Shown piece by piece: positions 26,092 to 34,017 of a stretch of 64,000 nt of DNA; position 1 is the first letter of the stretch, and each line of letters opens with the position of its first letter. The translations under genes were made by a program, and so were the position numbers. Source of the DNA: Bacteroidales bacterium (GTDB taxonomy: Bacteria > Bacteroidota > Bacteroidia > Bacteroidales > UBA932); assembly GCA_017544005.1 (NCBI GenBank), contig JAFYEZ010000005.1:22047-86046 (forward strand). Reading direction: 5' to 3'. The notes beneath the pieces are model-generated. The model was given only the letters and a program-made list of their open reading frames with translations, made no database searches and was not told the DNA's origin.

Positions 26092-26265
26092 ATGAGAAAC
26101 GATTCCGTTCTGCTCGCCCTGGAGCCGATGGGCGCCACCGAGCTTCGTACCCTTCGCGGCGGTGTGGATAAACAGGCGCAGGAGGCACTCTGGATGGTGG
26201 GCTACGTGGTAGGCATCATCGTCAAGGTATTCGCCTCCCTCTTCTCCCTGATCAGGGGTATCTGA
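26092..26265 (+). CDS. Double-glycine-leader precursor peptide 2 (putative two-peptide bacteriocin)
   Basis: A 57-residue peptide. The leader is exactly 24 residues, as in precursor 1, ending TELRTLRGG. The 33-residue core is Cys-free and very hydrophobic, with a GYVVG (GxxxG) motif and a basic end (LIRGI). It is separated from precursor 1 by 12 bases and has its own strong Shine-Dalgarno. Too short to stand out in routine ORF calling. Its stop codon is in the same frame as the next gene (the TolC-like channel), 12 bases away, so a readthrough product is possible in principle. Alternative reading: a GG-leader signalling peptide. Confidence 0.82.
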   Translation: MRNDSVLLALEPMGATELRTLRGGVDKQAQEALWMVGYVVGIIVKVFASLFSLIRGI

Positions 26266-26277
26266 TCCACACTCGCC

Positions 26278-27579
26278 ATGCCTTTGGGATTCATCATAGC
26301 GGTTCTGGCAACCGCACTGCCCCCGTGGACGCTGGAGCGCTGCATCGAGCGCGGCCTGCAGGAGGGCATCGGTCTGCAAAAACAGGAAGTGTTACTCCGG
26401 CAGCGAAGCGCCGACCGGCGCCTCTCCCTGCTGGATCTGCTGCCTGAGGTCACCCTGCGCACGGGCGGCGATTTTGGTTGGGGTCGCACCGTGGACATGC
26501 AGGAGCTGATGATTGTGGACCACCGGCTGAACTTTTCAAACAGCTGGTCGGCCGGGGCGGCACTCTCTTCCTCGAATGTGGTAGGCGCCCTGTTGGAGCG
26601 GCGCGAGAAAAAGAGCCGCCTCCAGGAGGCCGCTGCCGGATTGGAAGAGATGCAGACCGGGCTGAAGATTGCCATCACCGAGGCCTACCTCGAACTACTC
26701 CTGGCGGAAAAGAACTACGAAAACGCCTGCGCCGGATACGAATCGATCCTGGCCCAGAAGGAACGCACGGAAAAAGAGGTTCTTTCCGGACGGCTCTCGT
26801 ACCGGTCGCTGGCGGAAATCGAAGCGCAGACCGCCACCGAGAAGGCCGCAGTGGCCAGCGCCCGCGGCGGCAGGCGGACCGCCGCTATGACGTTATCCCG
26901 CTACCTGAATCTGTCGCCGGAGGAGGAACTCTCCGTGACCCCTCCGGCCGACGATTCCATTCCCGAACCGTGGCCGATGCCCGCTTCTGGAGCGATTGCC
27001 CGCTATCTGGCCCGTCATCCCCGCATCCGGCAGGCAGAGGCCGCGCTGGAGGCGGGACGGACCGGATTGCGGATCAGCCGGGCCGCCCTGTTGCCCGAGG
27101 TCACCCTCTCGGGCGGTTACGGCACCTATTACAGCAACGCCAGCCGGGTGACCTGGTACAACCAGCTCACCGCCAACGGCAACCCTTCGGTGGGCGTAAC
27201 CCTCACCATACCGCTGCCCACCGGCCGCGCCTTCACCCGGATCCGGCAGGAGGCCGCCGGCGTGGAACAGCTTTCGCGGGAGGTGGAGCAGACGCGACGC
27301 GATCTCGAAGGAGAGATGCTCTCCTCGCTGCTGAACGTCATCAACTGCTACGAGAGTTGCCTGGCTGCGGAAGAGAACATGGAGGCCCTCTCTAAGGCCT
27401 TTCAGGCCAATGAGGCCCGCTTTGAGAACGGAGCCATCTCCAGCAGCGAGTACCTGATTTCCCGGACTGCGTGGCAACGCGCCGTGGGCGATTACTGGCA
27501 GGCGCGTTACCGATATCTTTTCCAGATGAAAATCATCAGTTTACGGGATATCCCCGTCGGGGAAGGAGGCACGCAATGA
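26278..27579 (+). CDS. TolC-family outer-membrane channel of the peptide export system
   Basis: A 433-residue outer-membrane efflux protein. It shows the internal duplication of the family: two strand-plus-long-helix halves, with LLPEVTLRTGGDFGWG (about 55-70) and ALLPEVTLSGGYG (about 260-272) as the equivalent barrel strands. Long coiled-coil helices rich in Ala/Glu/Leu follow each. The hydrophobic N-terminus (about 1-14) resembles a signal peptide but lacks a basic n-region, so the exact start is uncertain. It follows precursor 2 by 12 bases and overlaps the adaptor gene by 4 bases, placing it in the same operon as the exporter. Confidence 0.88.
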   Translation: MPLGFIIAVLATALPPWTLERCIERGLQEGIGLQKQEVLLRQRSADRRLSLLDLLPEVTLRTGGDFGWGRTVDMQELMIVDHRLNFSNSWSAGAALSSSNVVGALLERREKKSRLQEAAAGLEEMQTGLKIAITEAYLELLLAEKNYENACAGYESILAQKERTEKEVLSGRLSYRSLAEIEAQTATEKAAVASARGGRRTAAMTLSRYLNLSPEEELSVTPPADDSIPEPWPMPASGAIARYLARHPRIRQAEAALEAGRTGLRISRAALLPEVTLSGGYGTYYSNASRVTWYNQLTANGNPSVGVTLTIPLPTGRAFTRIRQEAAGVEQLSREVEQTRRDLEGEMLSSLLNVINCYESCLAAEENMEALSKAFQANEARFENGAISSSEYLISRTAWQRAVGDYWQARYRYLFQMKIISLRDIPVGEGGTQ

Positions 27580-28769
27580 CCCCGCGCACAAAAGGCTGGC
27601 TCCGGGGCGCCCTGGTGGCGGGCGGCCTCCTGCTGCTGTTCCTGTTGCTGGGCGGACGCAAGCGGTCGCCCCTGCCCGAAGTGGAGGTCATGCGGGTAGC
27701 CATGCGCGACCTGGTGGAGACCGTGCCCGCCAGCGGCAAGCTGCGCCCCGTAACGGAAATCGCCGTCTCGCCGGATGTCTCCGGCGAAATCGTGGAGCTG
27801 AACTTCCGGGAGGGAGATCCGGTCCACAAGGGGGATATCCTCGTGAAAATCAAGCAGGATCTCTACCTCTCCCTGGTTGAAAAGGCGGAAGCTGCGCTCG
27901 GATCGCTCCGCGCGGAATTTTCCCGGCAGCAGGCGGCCGCCCGTCAGGCCACCGCCGCCCTTTCTCGCGCCCGGTCGCTCTATGCGCAGCACGCCATTTC
28001 TGCCTCGGAGCTGGAGGCCGCCCAGGCGGAGGCCGACATGATGGCCGGACAACTGACCGCAGCCCGCTGGAATGTCCGCAGCGGAGAGGCCTCCCTCAAG
28101 GAGGCGCGGGAAAATCTCACGAAAACCGTCATCCGCGCCCCCATGGAGGGTACCGTTTCCCGGCTCAGCGTTGCGCTGGGCGAGCGAGTGGTAGGCACTT
28201 CCCAGATGGCCGGCACGGAACTGCTGCGGATTGCGGATTTCAGCCGCATGGAGGTCGTGACCGAAGTGGGCGAGAACGATGTGGTCCGGATTGCGCCCGG
28301 GGACAGCGCCACGCTCTCGCTGGACGCCTATCCGCGCCTGACTTTCAGCGGATTGGTCACACAAATTGCAAATTCCTCCAAATTCGTTGCCGCGGGTATC
28401 GGGCAAGTTGCTAACTTTGAGGTGCGGATTGCGGTCCGGCCCGCCTCCTACCAGAGGCTTCTCCAGGAAGATCCGACGCCGCTCAAACCGGGCATGTCGG
28501 CCACCGTCTCCATCGTGACGCGCGAGCGCATGGATGTGCTGGCCATTCCCCTGCAGAGCGTATTCCTCCGGGACCGGAGGGAAGCCGTCTGGATTGTGGA
28601 CGAAACCGGCACCGTTACCGCCCGGGAGATTGAAACCGGCATCCAGAACCTCACCTCCATCGAGGTGTGCTCCGGACTGGCTATCGGCGAGGCGATTGTT
28701 ACCGCCCCCTATCAGGCCATCAACGGAGAACTCAGCGACGGATGCAAGGTCAGGATCCGCAACCCATAA
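27576..28769 (+). CDS. HlyD/MacA-type periplasmic adaptor (membrane fusion protein)
   Basis: A 397-residue adaptor linking an inner-membrane transporter to the TolC-like channel. One N-terminal membrane anchor (about 11-27) is followed by a lipoyl half-motif (VSPDVSGEIVELNFREGDPV), an alpha-helical hairpin (about 100-180), the second lipoyl half (TVIRAPMEGTVSRLSVALGERV) and a beta-barrel/membrane-proximal part (KPGMSATVSIVTRERMDVLAIP). It is more like MacA/AcrA than the C39-partner HlyD proteins. The ATG at 27576 overlaps the upstream stop (ATGA) and is preceded by GGAAGGAGG; earlier in-frame starts would lie deep in the channel gene. Confidence 0.9.
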   Translation: MTPRTKGWLRGALVAGGLLLLFLLLGGRKRSPLPEVEVMRVAMRDLVETVPASGKLRPVTEIAVSPDVSGEIVELNFREGDPVHKGDILVKIKQDLYLSLVEKAEAALGSLRAEFSRQQAAARQATAALSRARSLYAQHAISASELEAAQAEADMMAGQLTAARWNVRSGEASLKEARENLTKTVIRAPMEGTVSRLSVALGERVVGTSQMAGTELLRIADFSRMEVVTEVGENDVVRIAPGDSATLSLDAYPRLTFSGLVTQIANSSKFVAAGIGQVANFEVRIAVRPASYQRLLQEDPTPLKPGMSATVSIVTRERMDVLAIPLQSVFLRDRREAVWIVDETGTVTAREIETGIQNLTSIEVCSGLAIGEAIVTAPYQAINGELSDGCKVRIRNP

Positions 28770-28780
28770 AGAGCAAAACC

Positions 28781-29464
28781 ATGAAAGAACCCCGCATCCT
28801 GCTGCTGGAAACCAGCACCGAAAGTTGTTCGGTGGCCCTTTGCGAAGGGACCACGCTGCTGGCCAAACGCTATACCGACACCCCGAAACTCCAGTCCTCC
28901 CTCCTTGCGCCGTTTGTGGATGAAGTCCTGCGGGAGGCCGGTCTGAAAGCGGCCGAGTGCGACGCCGTCGCCGTCAGCGAAGGTCCGGGTTCCTATACTG
29001 GCCTGCGGGTCGGCGTCTCCACCGCCAAGGGAATCTGCTTCGGTGCGGGTCTTCCGCTGATAGCCGTCGGGACCCTGCGGGTTCTCGCCGAGCAGGGACG
29101 CGGAGAAGCCGGGATCATCGTACCGATGATTGACGCCCGGCGGATGGAGGTCTATGCCGCCGTTTTCGACGGCCGCACCCTCGAGGAGCGCTCCGGCGTG
29201 GAGGCGGTTATCCTGGATGAAAACAGCTACCGGGAGGAGCTCGCAAAGGGATCCGTGCTCTTTATCGGCAACGGCGTGGAGAAGTTCCGCCCGCTGGTCA
29301 CCTCCCCGAACGCCTGCTTCTGCGCCTGCTATCCGGATGCGGCGGCCATGATCGGGCCAGCCCTGGAGAGCTGGCAAAAAAAAGAGTTCAAAGACGTTGC
29401 GTACTTTGAACCCTTCTATCTCAAGGAGTTTGTAGCCGGAATCAGCACCCGGGCCGTGCTCTAG
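28781..29464 (+). CDS. tsaB: tRNA threonylcarbamoyladenosine biosynthesis protein TsaB
   Basis: A 227-residue ASKHA-fold protein that dimerises with TsaD in making t6A37 of tRNAs. LLLETSTESCSVAL at the N-terminus and the conserved GPGSYTGLRVG loop identify it. It starts 11 bases after the adaptor gene, so it may be read through from the peptide-export cassette although functionally unrelated. Its stop overlaps that of the convergent thioredoxin-like gene by 4 bases. Confidence 0.95.
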   Translation: MKEPRILLLETSTESCSVALCEGTTLLAKRYTDTPKLQSSLLAPFVDEVLREAGLKAAECDAVAVSEGPGSYTGLRVGVSTAKGICFGAGLPLIAVGTLRVLAEQGRGEAGIIVPMIDARRMEVYAAVFDGRTLEERSGVEAVILDENSYREELAKGSVLFIGNGVEKFRPLVTSPNACFCACYPDAAAMIGPALESWQKKEFKDVAYFEPFYLKEFVAGISTRAVL

Positions 29465-30597
29465 AGGCACCTGAGAATCTGTCGCTCAAGCGCAGCGGCC
29501 TCGAACACATCCCGCGCCACGATATCACCCTTGCGGTCGATCAGGAAGAGCGCCGGAATCCGCCCCACATTGTAGGAAGAAACGGCCCGCGAATCGCGGC
29601 CTGCCCCGTCGTTGACGCTGATCCAGGGAATCTGCTGGTTGCGGACAGCAGCCGCCCAGACGGGCTTGTCCAGGTCGAGGGCAATCTGGTAGATCTCCAG
29701 GCCCCGGTCGTGGTACTTGGCGTAGAGGTCGGCGAGGGTGTGGTTGTACATCTTCATTCCGTCCTCGGCGGCCATCCAGAAGCAGACGAGAATCACCTGT
29801 CCCGTGAGGTCGGAGAGAACCCGCTGGTTGCCGTTGATATCGGGCATCTTCAGGTCCGGGAACGGAAGCACCTTGGCCTCGTCAATCCGGTTGTTCAGAT
29901 CCAGCAGCTGCTCCCGCGAACGGATTTCGTCGGCGAGGGCCAGCACATATTCAGACTGGGGATAAACCGGCTGGATGGAATCATATACCTGCTTGAATAC
30001 CAGCACATCCGTCAGTTCTCCGAACACCGGAAGCTCGCTGCCGAACTTCTGGAAGAAGAGGGCGGCGGAGGTGATGGAGGTGGGATGCGACATCACGTGT
30101 TTGAGCGCGAACCGCTTGTAATCCACATAGGTGCGGCCGATATCGGCGCGAAGCTCCTTGGCGGTGCGCTCATCGGCGGCCACCTCGAGGGCGTCGGCGC
30201 AGACATTCATCTTGTAGCCGGCCAGGCGATATTCGTCGTTGATCTCCTTCAGCAGGGTGCACTCCTGGGAACCGCTCACGGTATAGTCGCCGTCCGGAAG
30301 CAGCTTCAGTTTGACCTGATCGCCCGGCAGAAGCACCAGCGAGGCCAGCGTGAGGGATCCGTCCGAAAGGTGAAAGAAAACGGGGGCCTCTTTGCGGACC
30401 GCCACCTTGGCGGCGAAAGTGCCAGCGGCATCCACCCGGATGGTATCCACCGTGGTGAGCTGGTTCACAATCACCTTTTGCAGCAGAAGGGTCGTGTCGG
30501 AGAGGTCTTCCGAGACGCCTTCAATCCGGGCGGTCGGAGTGGGGTTGCAGGCAGCAAAAAACAGAAGGGCCAGCAACGGCCAGACAAATCGTTTCAT
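29461..30597 (-). CDS. Thioredoxin-like lipoprotein lacking the CxxC motif
   Basis: A 378-residue lipoprotein (lipobox FFAAC, Cys17). An N-terminal beta-rich domain resembling DUF4369 (about 20-110) and a helical middle precede a C-terminal AhpC/TlpA-type thioredoxin fold (about 240-375). In the active-site position, where relatives have WCxxC, it reads CFWMAAEDG, so the redox pair is absent; the cis-Pro region GRIPALFLID is kept. It is therefore likely a structural or binding protein rather than a disulfide reductase. Last gene of a greA-HIT operon (5-base gap). Confidence 0.85.
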   Translation of the reverse strand: MKRFVWPLLALLFFAACNPTPTARIEGVSEDLSDTTLLLQKVIVNQLTTVDTIRVDAAGTFAAKVAVRKEAPVFFHLSDGSLTLASLVLLPGDQVKLKLLPDGDYTVSGSQECTLLKEINDEYRLAGYKMNVCADALEVAADERTAKELRADIGRTYVDYKRFALKHVMSHPTSITSAALFFQKFGSELPVFGELTDVLVFKQVYDSIQPVYPQSEYVLALADEIRSREQLLDLNNRIDEAKVLPFPDLKMPDINGNQRVLSDLTGQVILVCFWMAAEDGMKMYNHTLADLYAKYHDRGLEIYQIALDLDKPVWAAAVRNQQIPWISVNDGAGRDSRAVSSYNVGRIPALFLIDRKGDIVARDVFEAAALERQILRCL

Positions 30598-30602
30598 AGG
30601 GG

Positions 30603-31004
30603 TTACTGTTTGTCAAATTCCAGGGCGATCGCCTGCGCGATTTCCGCGAAACGCTCCGGTTTCAGTTCCAGTTTCGGTTTCCGGAAATCCAGGTCGGCCT
30701 CGCTCTGAAGGGGAACCAGGTGAATATGGGCGTGCGGAACCTCCATGCCGAGCACCGCTACGCCGATTCGCTTGCAGGGAAGGGCTGCCTTCTGAGCGCG
30801 AGCCACCTTGGCTGCGAAATCCCAGAGTTTGCGGTAGGTTTCGGGGTCCAGGTCGAAGAGGTAATCAACCTCTTTCTTGGGAATGACAAGGGTGTGACCC
30901 TCCGCCAGCGGGGCGATATCGAGGAATGCATAGCAGCATTCGTTCTCCGCCACCTTCCAGGAGGGGATTTCACCGGCTACGATGCGGGAAAAGATGGATG
31001 CCAT
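30603..31004 (-). CDS. HIT-family nucleotide hydrolase (Hint-like)
   Basis: A 133-residue cytoplasmic enzyme of the histidine triad family hydrolysing AMP-NH2-type or other nucleotide conjugates. The N-terminal IFSRIVAGEIPSWKV and the triad HAHIHL (His91, 93, 95) are intact and the length is standard. It lies 5 bases from greA and 5 bases from the thioredoxin-like lipoprotein gene, in one leftward operon. Physiological substrate unknown. Confidence 0.95.
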   Translation of the reverse strand: MASIFSRIVAGEIPSWKVAENECCYAFLDIAPLAEGHTLVIPKKEVDYLFDLDPETYRKLWDFAAKVARAQKAALPCKRIGVAVLGMEVPHAHIHLVPLQSEADLDFRKPKLELKPERFAEIAQAIALEFDKQ

Positions 31005-31009
31005 GGGTT

Positions 31010-31480
31010 TTAGATGGAGATGTTGAGAATTTCAAATTTCAGCAGTCCGGAGGGAACCTGAACCTCCACGATATCCCCTTTCTTACGGCCGAGCAGGGCC
31101 TTACCGATGGGCGTGGCTGCGGCGAGCTTGCCCTCTTTGAAGTTGGCTTCGCTCTCGCCGACGAGGGTGTACTCGACCACCGAGTTGTTTGCCAGATTCT
31201 TGATTTTGACCTTATTGAGCATCTGCACGCGGTCCGTATTGATTTTGGATTCGTCAATCACGCGCGCATTTGCCACCATATCCTGAAGTTTCGCAATCTT
31301 GAGTTCAAGAAGGCCCTGGGCTTCCCGGGCAGCGTCATACTCCGCATTCTCCGAGAGGTCGCCTTTGTCGCGTGCCTCCGCAATCTGCGCGGAAATAATG
31401 GGCCGCTGAGCGGTCAGTTTTGCCAGTTCGTCCCGGAGGTTGTCGAGACCTTCCTGTGTCACATAATGGATGTCAGCCAT
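31010..31480 (-). CDS. greA: Transcription elongation factor GreA
   Basis: A 156-residue factor that rescues backtracked RNA polymerase. The N-terminal coiled-coil (about 1-75) contains the acidic tip DKGDLSENAEYDAA; the C-terminal FKBP-like domain ends GKALLGRKKGDIVEVQVPSG. I start at the ATG at 31480 (MADIHYVTQEG), as the upstream extension to 31504 crosses into the promoter region. First gene of greA-HIT-lipoprotein. Confidence 0.97.
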   Translation of the reverse strand: MADIHYVTQEGLDNLRDELAKLTAQRPIISAQIAEARDKGDLSENAEYDAAREAQGLLELKIAKLQDMVANARVIDESKINTDRVQMLNKVKIKNLANNSVVEYTLVGESEANFKEGKLAAATPIGKALLGRKKGDIVEVQVPSGLLKFEILNISI

Positions 31481-31501
31481 ACCAATTTTTAATAATAAAG
31501 A

Positions 31502-31509
31502 CAAAATTA
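31502..31509 (-). promoter_or_regulatory. -7 promoter element of greA
   Basis: The minus strand reads TAATTTTG, 21 bases before the ATG. A second match (TACCTTTG, 31562-31569) lies further upstream, so two start sites are possible. Confidence 0.6.
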
Positions 31510-31574
31510 AAAAGAATCCCGCAGGGGGACCCTTTCATACGGTTCAATCATAAATCTGCGACAAAGGTAAGCAA

Positions 31575-32216
31575 TTATTTTAATTGTCGCAACCGGATTA
31601 TGTTCAACCCGTCGCGCAGCGGCAAGATGAAATTCTCCAGCCTGGGATCGGCTGCCACCGCCGCATTGAAATCGAGAATGCCCCGGGTCTGCCCCGTCTC
31701 CCGGGAGCTTCCGTCACAGACTTTGCCGGCCCAGAGCACATTGTCCGCCACGAGCCAGCCCCCTTCCTTCAGATGCGGAATCACCCGTTGCAGAAACTCC
31801 GGATAGCGGCGCTTGTCCGCATCGAGGTAAACCAGGTCGTAGGCCGCCTCGGGCAGCGTGGGCAGCAGCTGCAGCGCGTCGCCGAAGTGGAGCCGGATGC
31901 GGTCCGCCACCCCGGCGCGGGCGTATCCTTCCCGAATCAGATCCTCCAGTTCGTCGTTGATTTCCAACGCATCCAACACCCCGCCCTCGCCCAGGCTGGA
32001 GGCCAGAAAAATGGAGGAATAGCCGGTGAAGGTGCCAATCTCCAGCACCCGCTGCGCCCCCATCATCCGGACCATTGCGGCAAGCAGGCGTCCCACCTCG
32101 GGACCGCAGAGCATATGGGGATAGTTGGTCCGCAGATGGGTCTGCCGCTCCAGCCAGCGAACGGCCTCCGGCAAGGGGGCGGAGAAATCTTCAATATATT
32201 TTTCGAGATTGTTCAT
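31575..32216 (-). CDS. SAM-dependent O-methyltransferase
   Basis: A 213-residue class I methyltransferase of the catechol/caffeoyl-CoA O-methyltransferase family (methyltransferase 3). Motif I is VLEIGTFTGYSSIFLA, the acidic ribose-binding residue lies in ALEIND, and the metal-binding DAD region YDLVYLDADKRRYPEF and VADNVLWAGKV are in place. Cytoplasmic; the acceptor substrate cannot be inferred. Divergent from dnaX. Confidence 0.93.
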   Translation of the reverse strand: MNNLEKYIEDFSAPLPEAVRWLERQTHLRTNYPHMLCGPEVGRLLAAMVRMMGAQRVLEIGTFTGYSSIFLASSLGEGGVLDALEINDELEDLIREGYARAGVADRIRLHFGDALQLLPTLPEAAYDLVYLDADKRRYPEFLQRVIPHLKEGGWLVADNVLWAGKVCDGSSRETGQTRGILDFNAAVAADPRLENFILPLRDGLNIIRLRQLK

Positions 32217-32226
32217 AACTCCGCTG

Positions 32227-32234
32227 CAAAGTTA
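32227..32234 (-). promoter_or_regulatory. -7 promoter element of the O-methyltransferase gene
   Basis: The minus strand reads TAACTTTG, 10 bases before the ATG. Confidence 0.65.
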
Positions 32235-32245
32235 GAGTTTTTTCC

Positions 32246-32253
32246 TACTTTTG
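32246..32253 (+). promoter_or_regulatory. -7 promoter element of dnaX
   Basis: TACTTTTG, 21 bases before the dnaX ATG and 11 bases from the divergent -7 element. Confidence 0.7.
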
Positions 32254-32274
32254 TGTGTTTAAGGCAGCATCACC

Positions 32275-34011
32275 ATGGCACAGTTTATCGTATCCGCACG
32301 CAAATACCGGCCGAACAGTTTCGGCTCCCTGATCGGACAGGAGAACATCGCAACGACGCTCAAGAACGCCATCCTCCGCGAGCAGCTGGCACACGCCTAC
32401 CTCTTCTGCGGACCGCGCGGCGTGGGCAAAACCAGCGCCGCCCGCATCTTTGCCAAGATCATCAACTGCGCCAATCCTTCCGCCGACATGGAACCCTGCG
32501 GAGAATGCGAAAGCTGCCGCGCCTTCGCCGAGGGCCGTTCCTACAACATCCACGAACTGGATGCCGCCTCGAACAACTCAGTGGACGACATCCGCGCCCT
32601 GACCGACAAGGTGCGCATTCCGCCCCAGATCGGCCGCTACAGTGTCTATATCATCGACGAGGTGCACATGCTCTCGGCTTCCGCCTTCAACGCCTTTCTC
32701 AAGACGCTCGAAGAGCCCCCGGCCTATGCCATCTTCATTCTGGCCACCACCGAGAAGCACAAGATTCTTCCCACCATCCTCTCCCGCTGCCAGACCTACG
32801 ATTTCAACCGGATCACCATCTCCGGCATCGTGCAGAATCTCCGCCATATCGCCCAGTGCGAGGGTATTACCATCAGCGAAGATGCCATGCACATCATCGC
32901 CCAGAAGGCGGACGGCGCCATGCGCGACGCCCTCACCCTCTTTGACCAGATGGTGGCCTTCTGCGGCAACGACATCACCTACGAGCAGGTGGTGAAGAAC
33001 CTCAACGTCCTCGATTACGACTACTATTTCCGCCTGACCGACGCCTTTCTGGCCGGCGACAGCGCCTCGGCGCTCCGGATCTTCGACGAGATCCTGGCGG
33101 CGGGATTCAATTCCCAGCATTTTATCGGCGGCCTCTGCAGCCATTTCCGCGACCTGATCGTCTGCGCCCGAGGAGCGGCCGACACGCTGCTTGAACTGGC
33201 GCCGACCGTTGCGGAGCGCTACCAGGGCTGCGCGGCCACCCGCCAGCCGGAGTTTCTCTTCCAGGCGCTGGATATCGCAACGACCTGCGACGCCGCCTAC
33301 AAGCAGAGCGGAAACCCGCGTCTGCTGATCGAGTTCGCCCTGATGAAGATCTGCCGCCTCTGCGAACCGGTGGCGGCCCCGATCCGTCGGGAAGCCCCCC
33401 AGCCCTCCGCTGCGCCCGCCCCGGCACCGGTTCCCACCCCTGCAGCTGCAGCCGCACCAGCACCGGCAACGCCCGCGCCAAAGGCGGAACCCGCTCCGGC
33501 TCCTGCCCCCGAGCCCGCACCGAAACCGGTCGAGCCCTCTCAGCCCGCGGAAGCACCGCGCAAACCTACCGGACTCTCCATCAAGAATATGCTTCAGCAG
33601 GCCGCTGCCGTGAGCGCTCCTGCAAACAAGGCCGAAGTGAAACCGCTCGAGCCGGAGACCGTCAACGCCGCCTGGCAGAAGATGGCCGCCGCCCAGCCCC
33701 AGCCGCGTCTCTCCGCCGTGCTGGCCGCCGGCAATCCGGTCATCGATGCCGAATCGCACGAACTCGCCTTCGCCGTGGCCTCCCAGGCCCAAAAGGACTG
33801 GATCGACCATACCTGCCGCCAGAAGCTCGAGGCCTATCTCCGCACCGAGCTGACCGACAATACCATCCGGCTCCGTTTCACGGTGGATGAGCAGGCGGCC
33901 GTGGTGGAAGAGAAGGTCCCCTACATGCAATCCGACAAAGACCGCTACCTGCGGCAGAACTCCCCCGAATTCGTCGAACTCCGCAAGGAATTCGAACTGG
34001 AAGTAAAATAA
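32275..34011 (+). CDS. dnaX: DNA polymerase III subunit gamma/tau
   Basis: A 578-residue clamp-loader ATPase. Walker A is GPRGVGKTSA (about 46-55), zinc-binding Cys lie at 65, 75, 78 and 81, Walker B is IIDEVHML, and the sensor is ILSRCQ. A very Ala/Pro-rich linker (about 375-435) separates the AAA+ and collar domains from a C-terminal tau-like region of about 140 residues. No programmed frameshift site is obvious in the linker. Followed after 6 bases by lptB. Confidence 0.97.
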   Translation: MAQFIVSARKYRPNSFGSLIGQENIATTLKNAILREQLAHAYLFCGPRGVGKTSAARIFAKIINCANPSADMEPCGECESCRAFAEGRSYNIHELDAASNNSVDDIRALTDKVRIPPQIGRYSVYIIDEVHMLSASAFNAFLKTLEEPPAYAIFILATTEKHKILPTILSRCQTYDFNRITISGIVQNLRHIAQCEGITISEDAMHIIAQKADGAMRDALTLFDQMVAFCGNDITYEQVVKNLNVLDYDYYFRLTDAFLAGDSASALRIFDEILAAGFNSQHFIGGLCSHFRDLIVCARGAADTLLELAPTVAERYQGCAATRQPEFLFQALDIATTCDAAYKQSGNPRLLIEFALMKICRLCEPVAAPIRREAPQPSAAPAPAPVPTPAAAAAPAPATPAPKAEPAPAPAPEPAPKPVEPSQPAEAPRKPTGLSIKNMLQQAAAVSAPANKAEVKPLEPETVNAAWQKMAAAQPQPRLSAVLAAGNPVIDAESHELAFAVASQAQKDWIDHTCRQKLEAYLRTELTDNTIRLRFTVDEQAAVVEEKVPYMQSDKDRYLRQNSPEFVELRKEFELEVK

Positions 34012-34017
34012 TCCGCC

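Noticed and set aside
25885-26265. Lanthipeptide or sactipeptide precursors
   Set aside because: Cores contain no Cys and there is no LanB/C/M or radical-SAM gene in the cassette.
32275-34011. Programmed frameshift in dnaX producing a short gamma form
   Set aside because: I see no A-rich slippery sequence with a following hairpin in the linker region.
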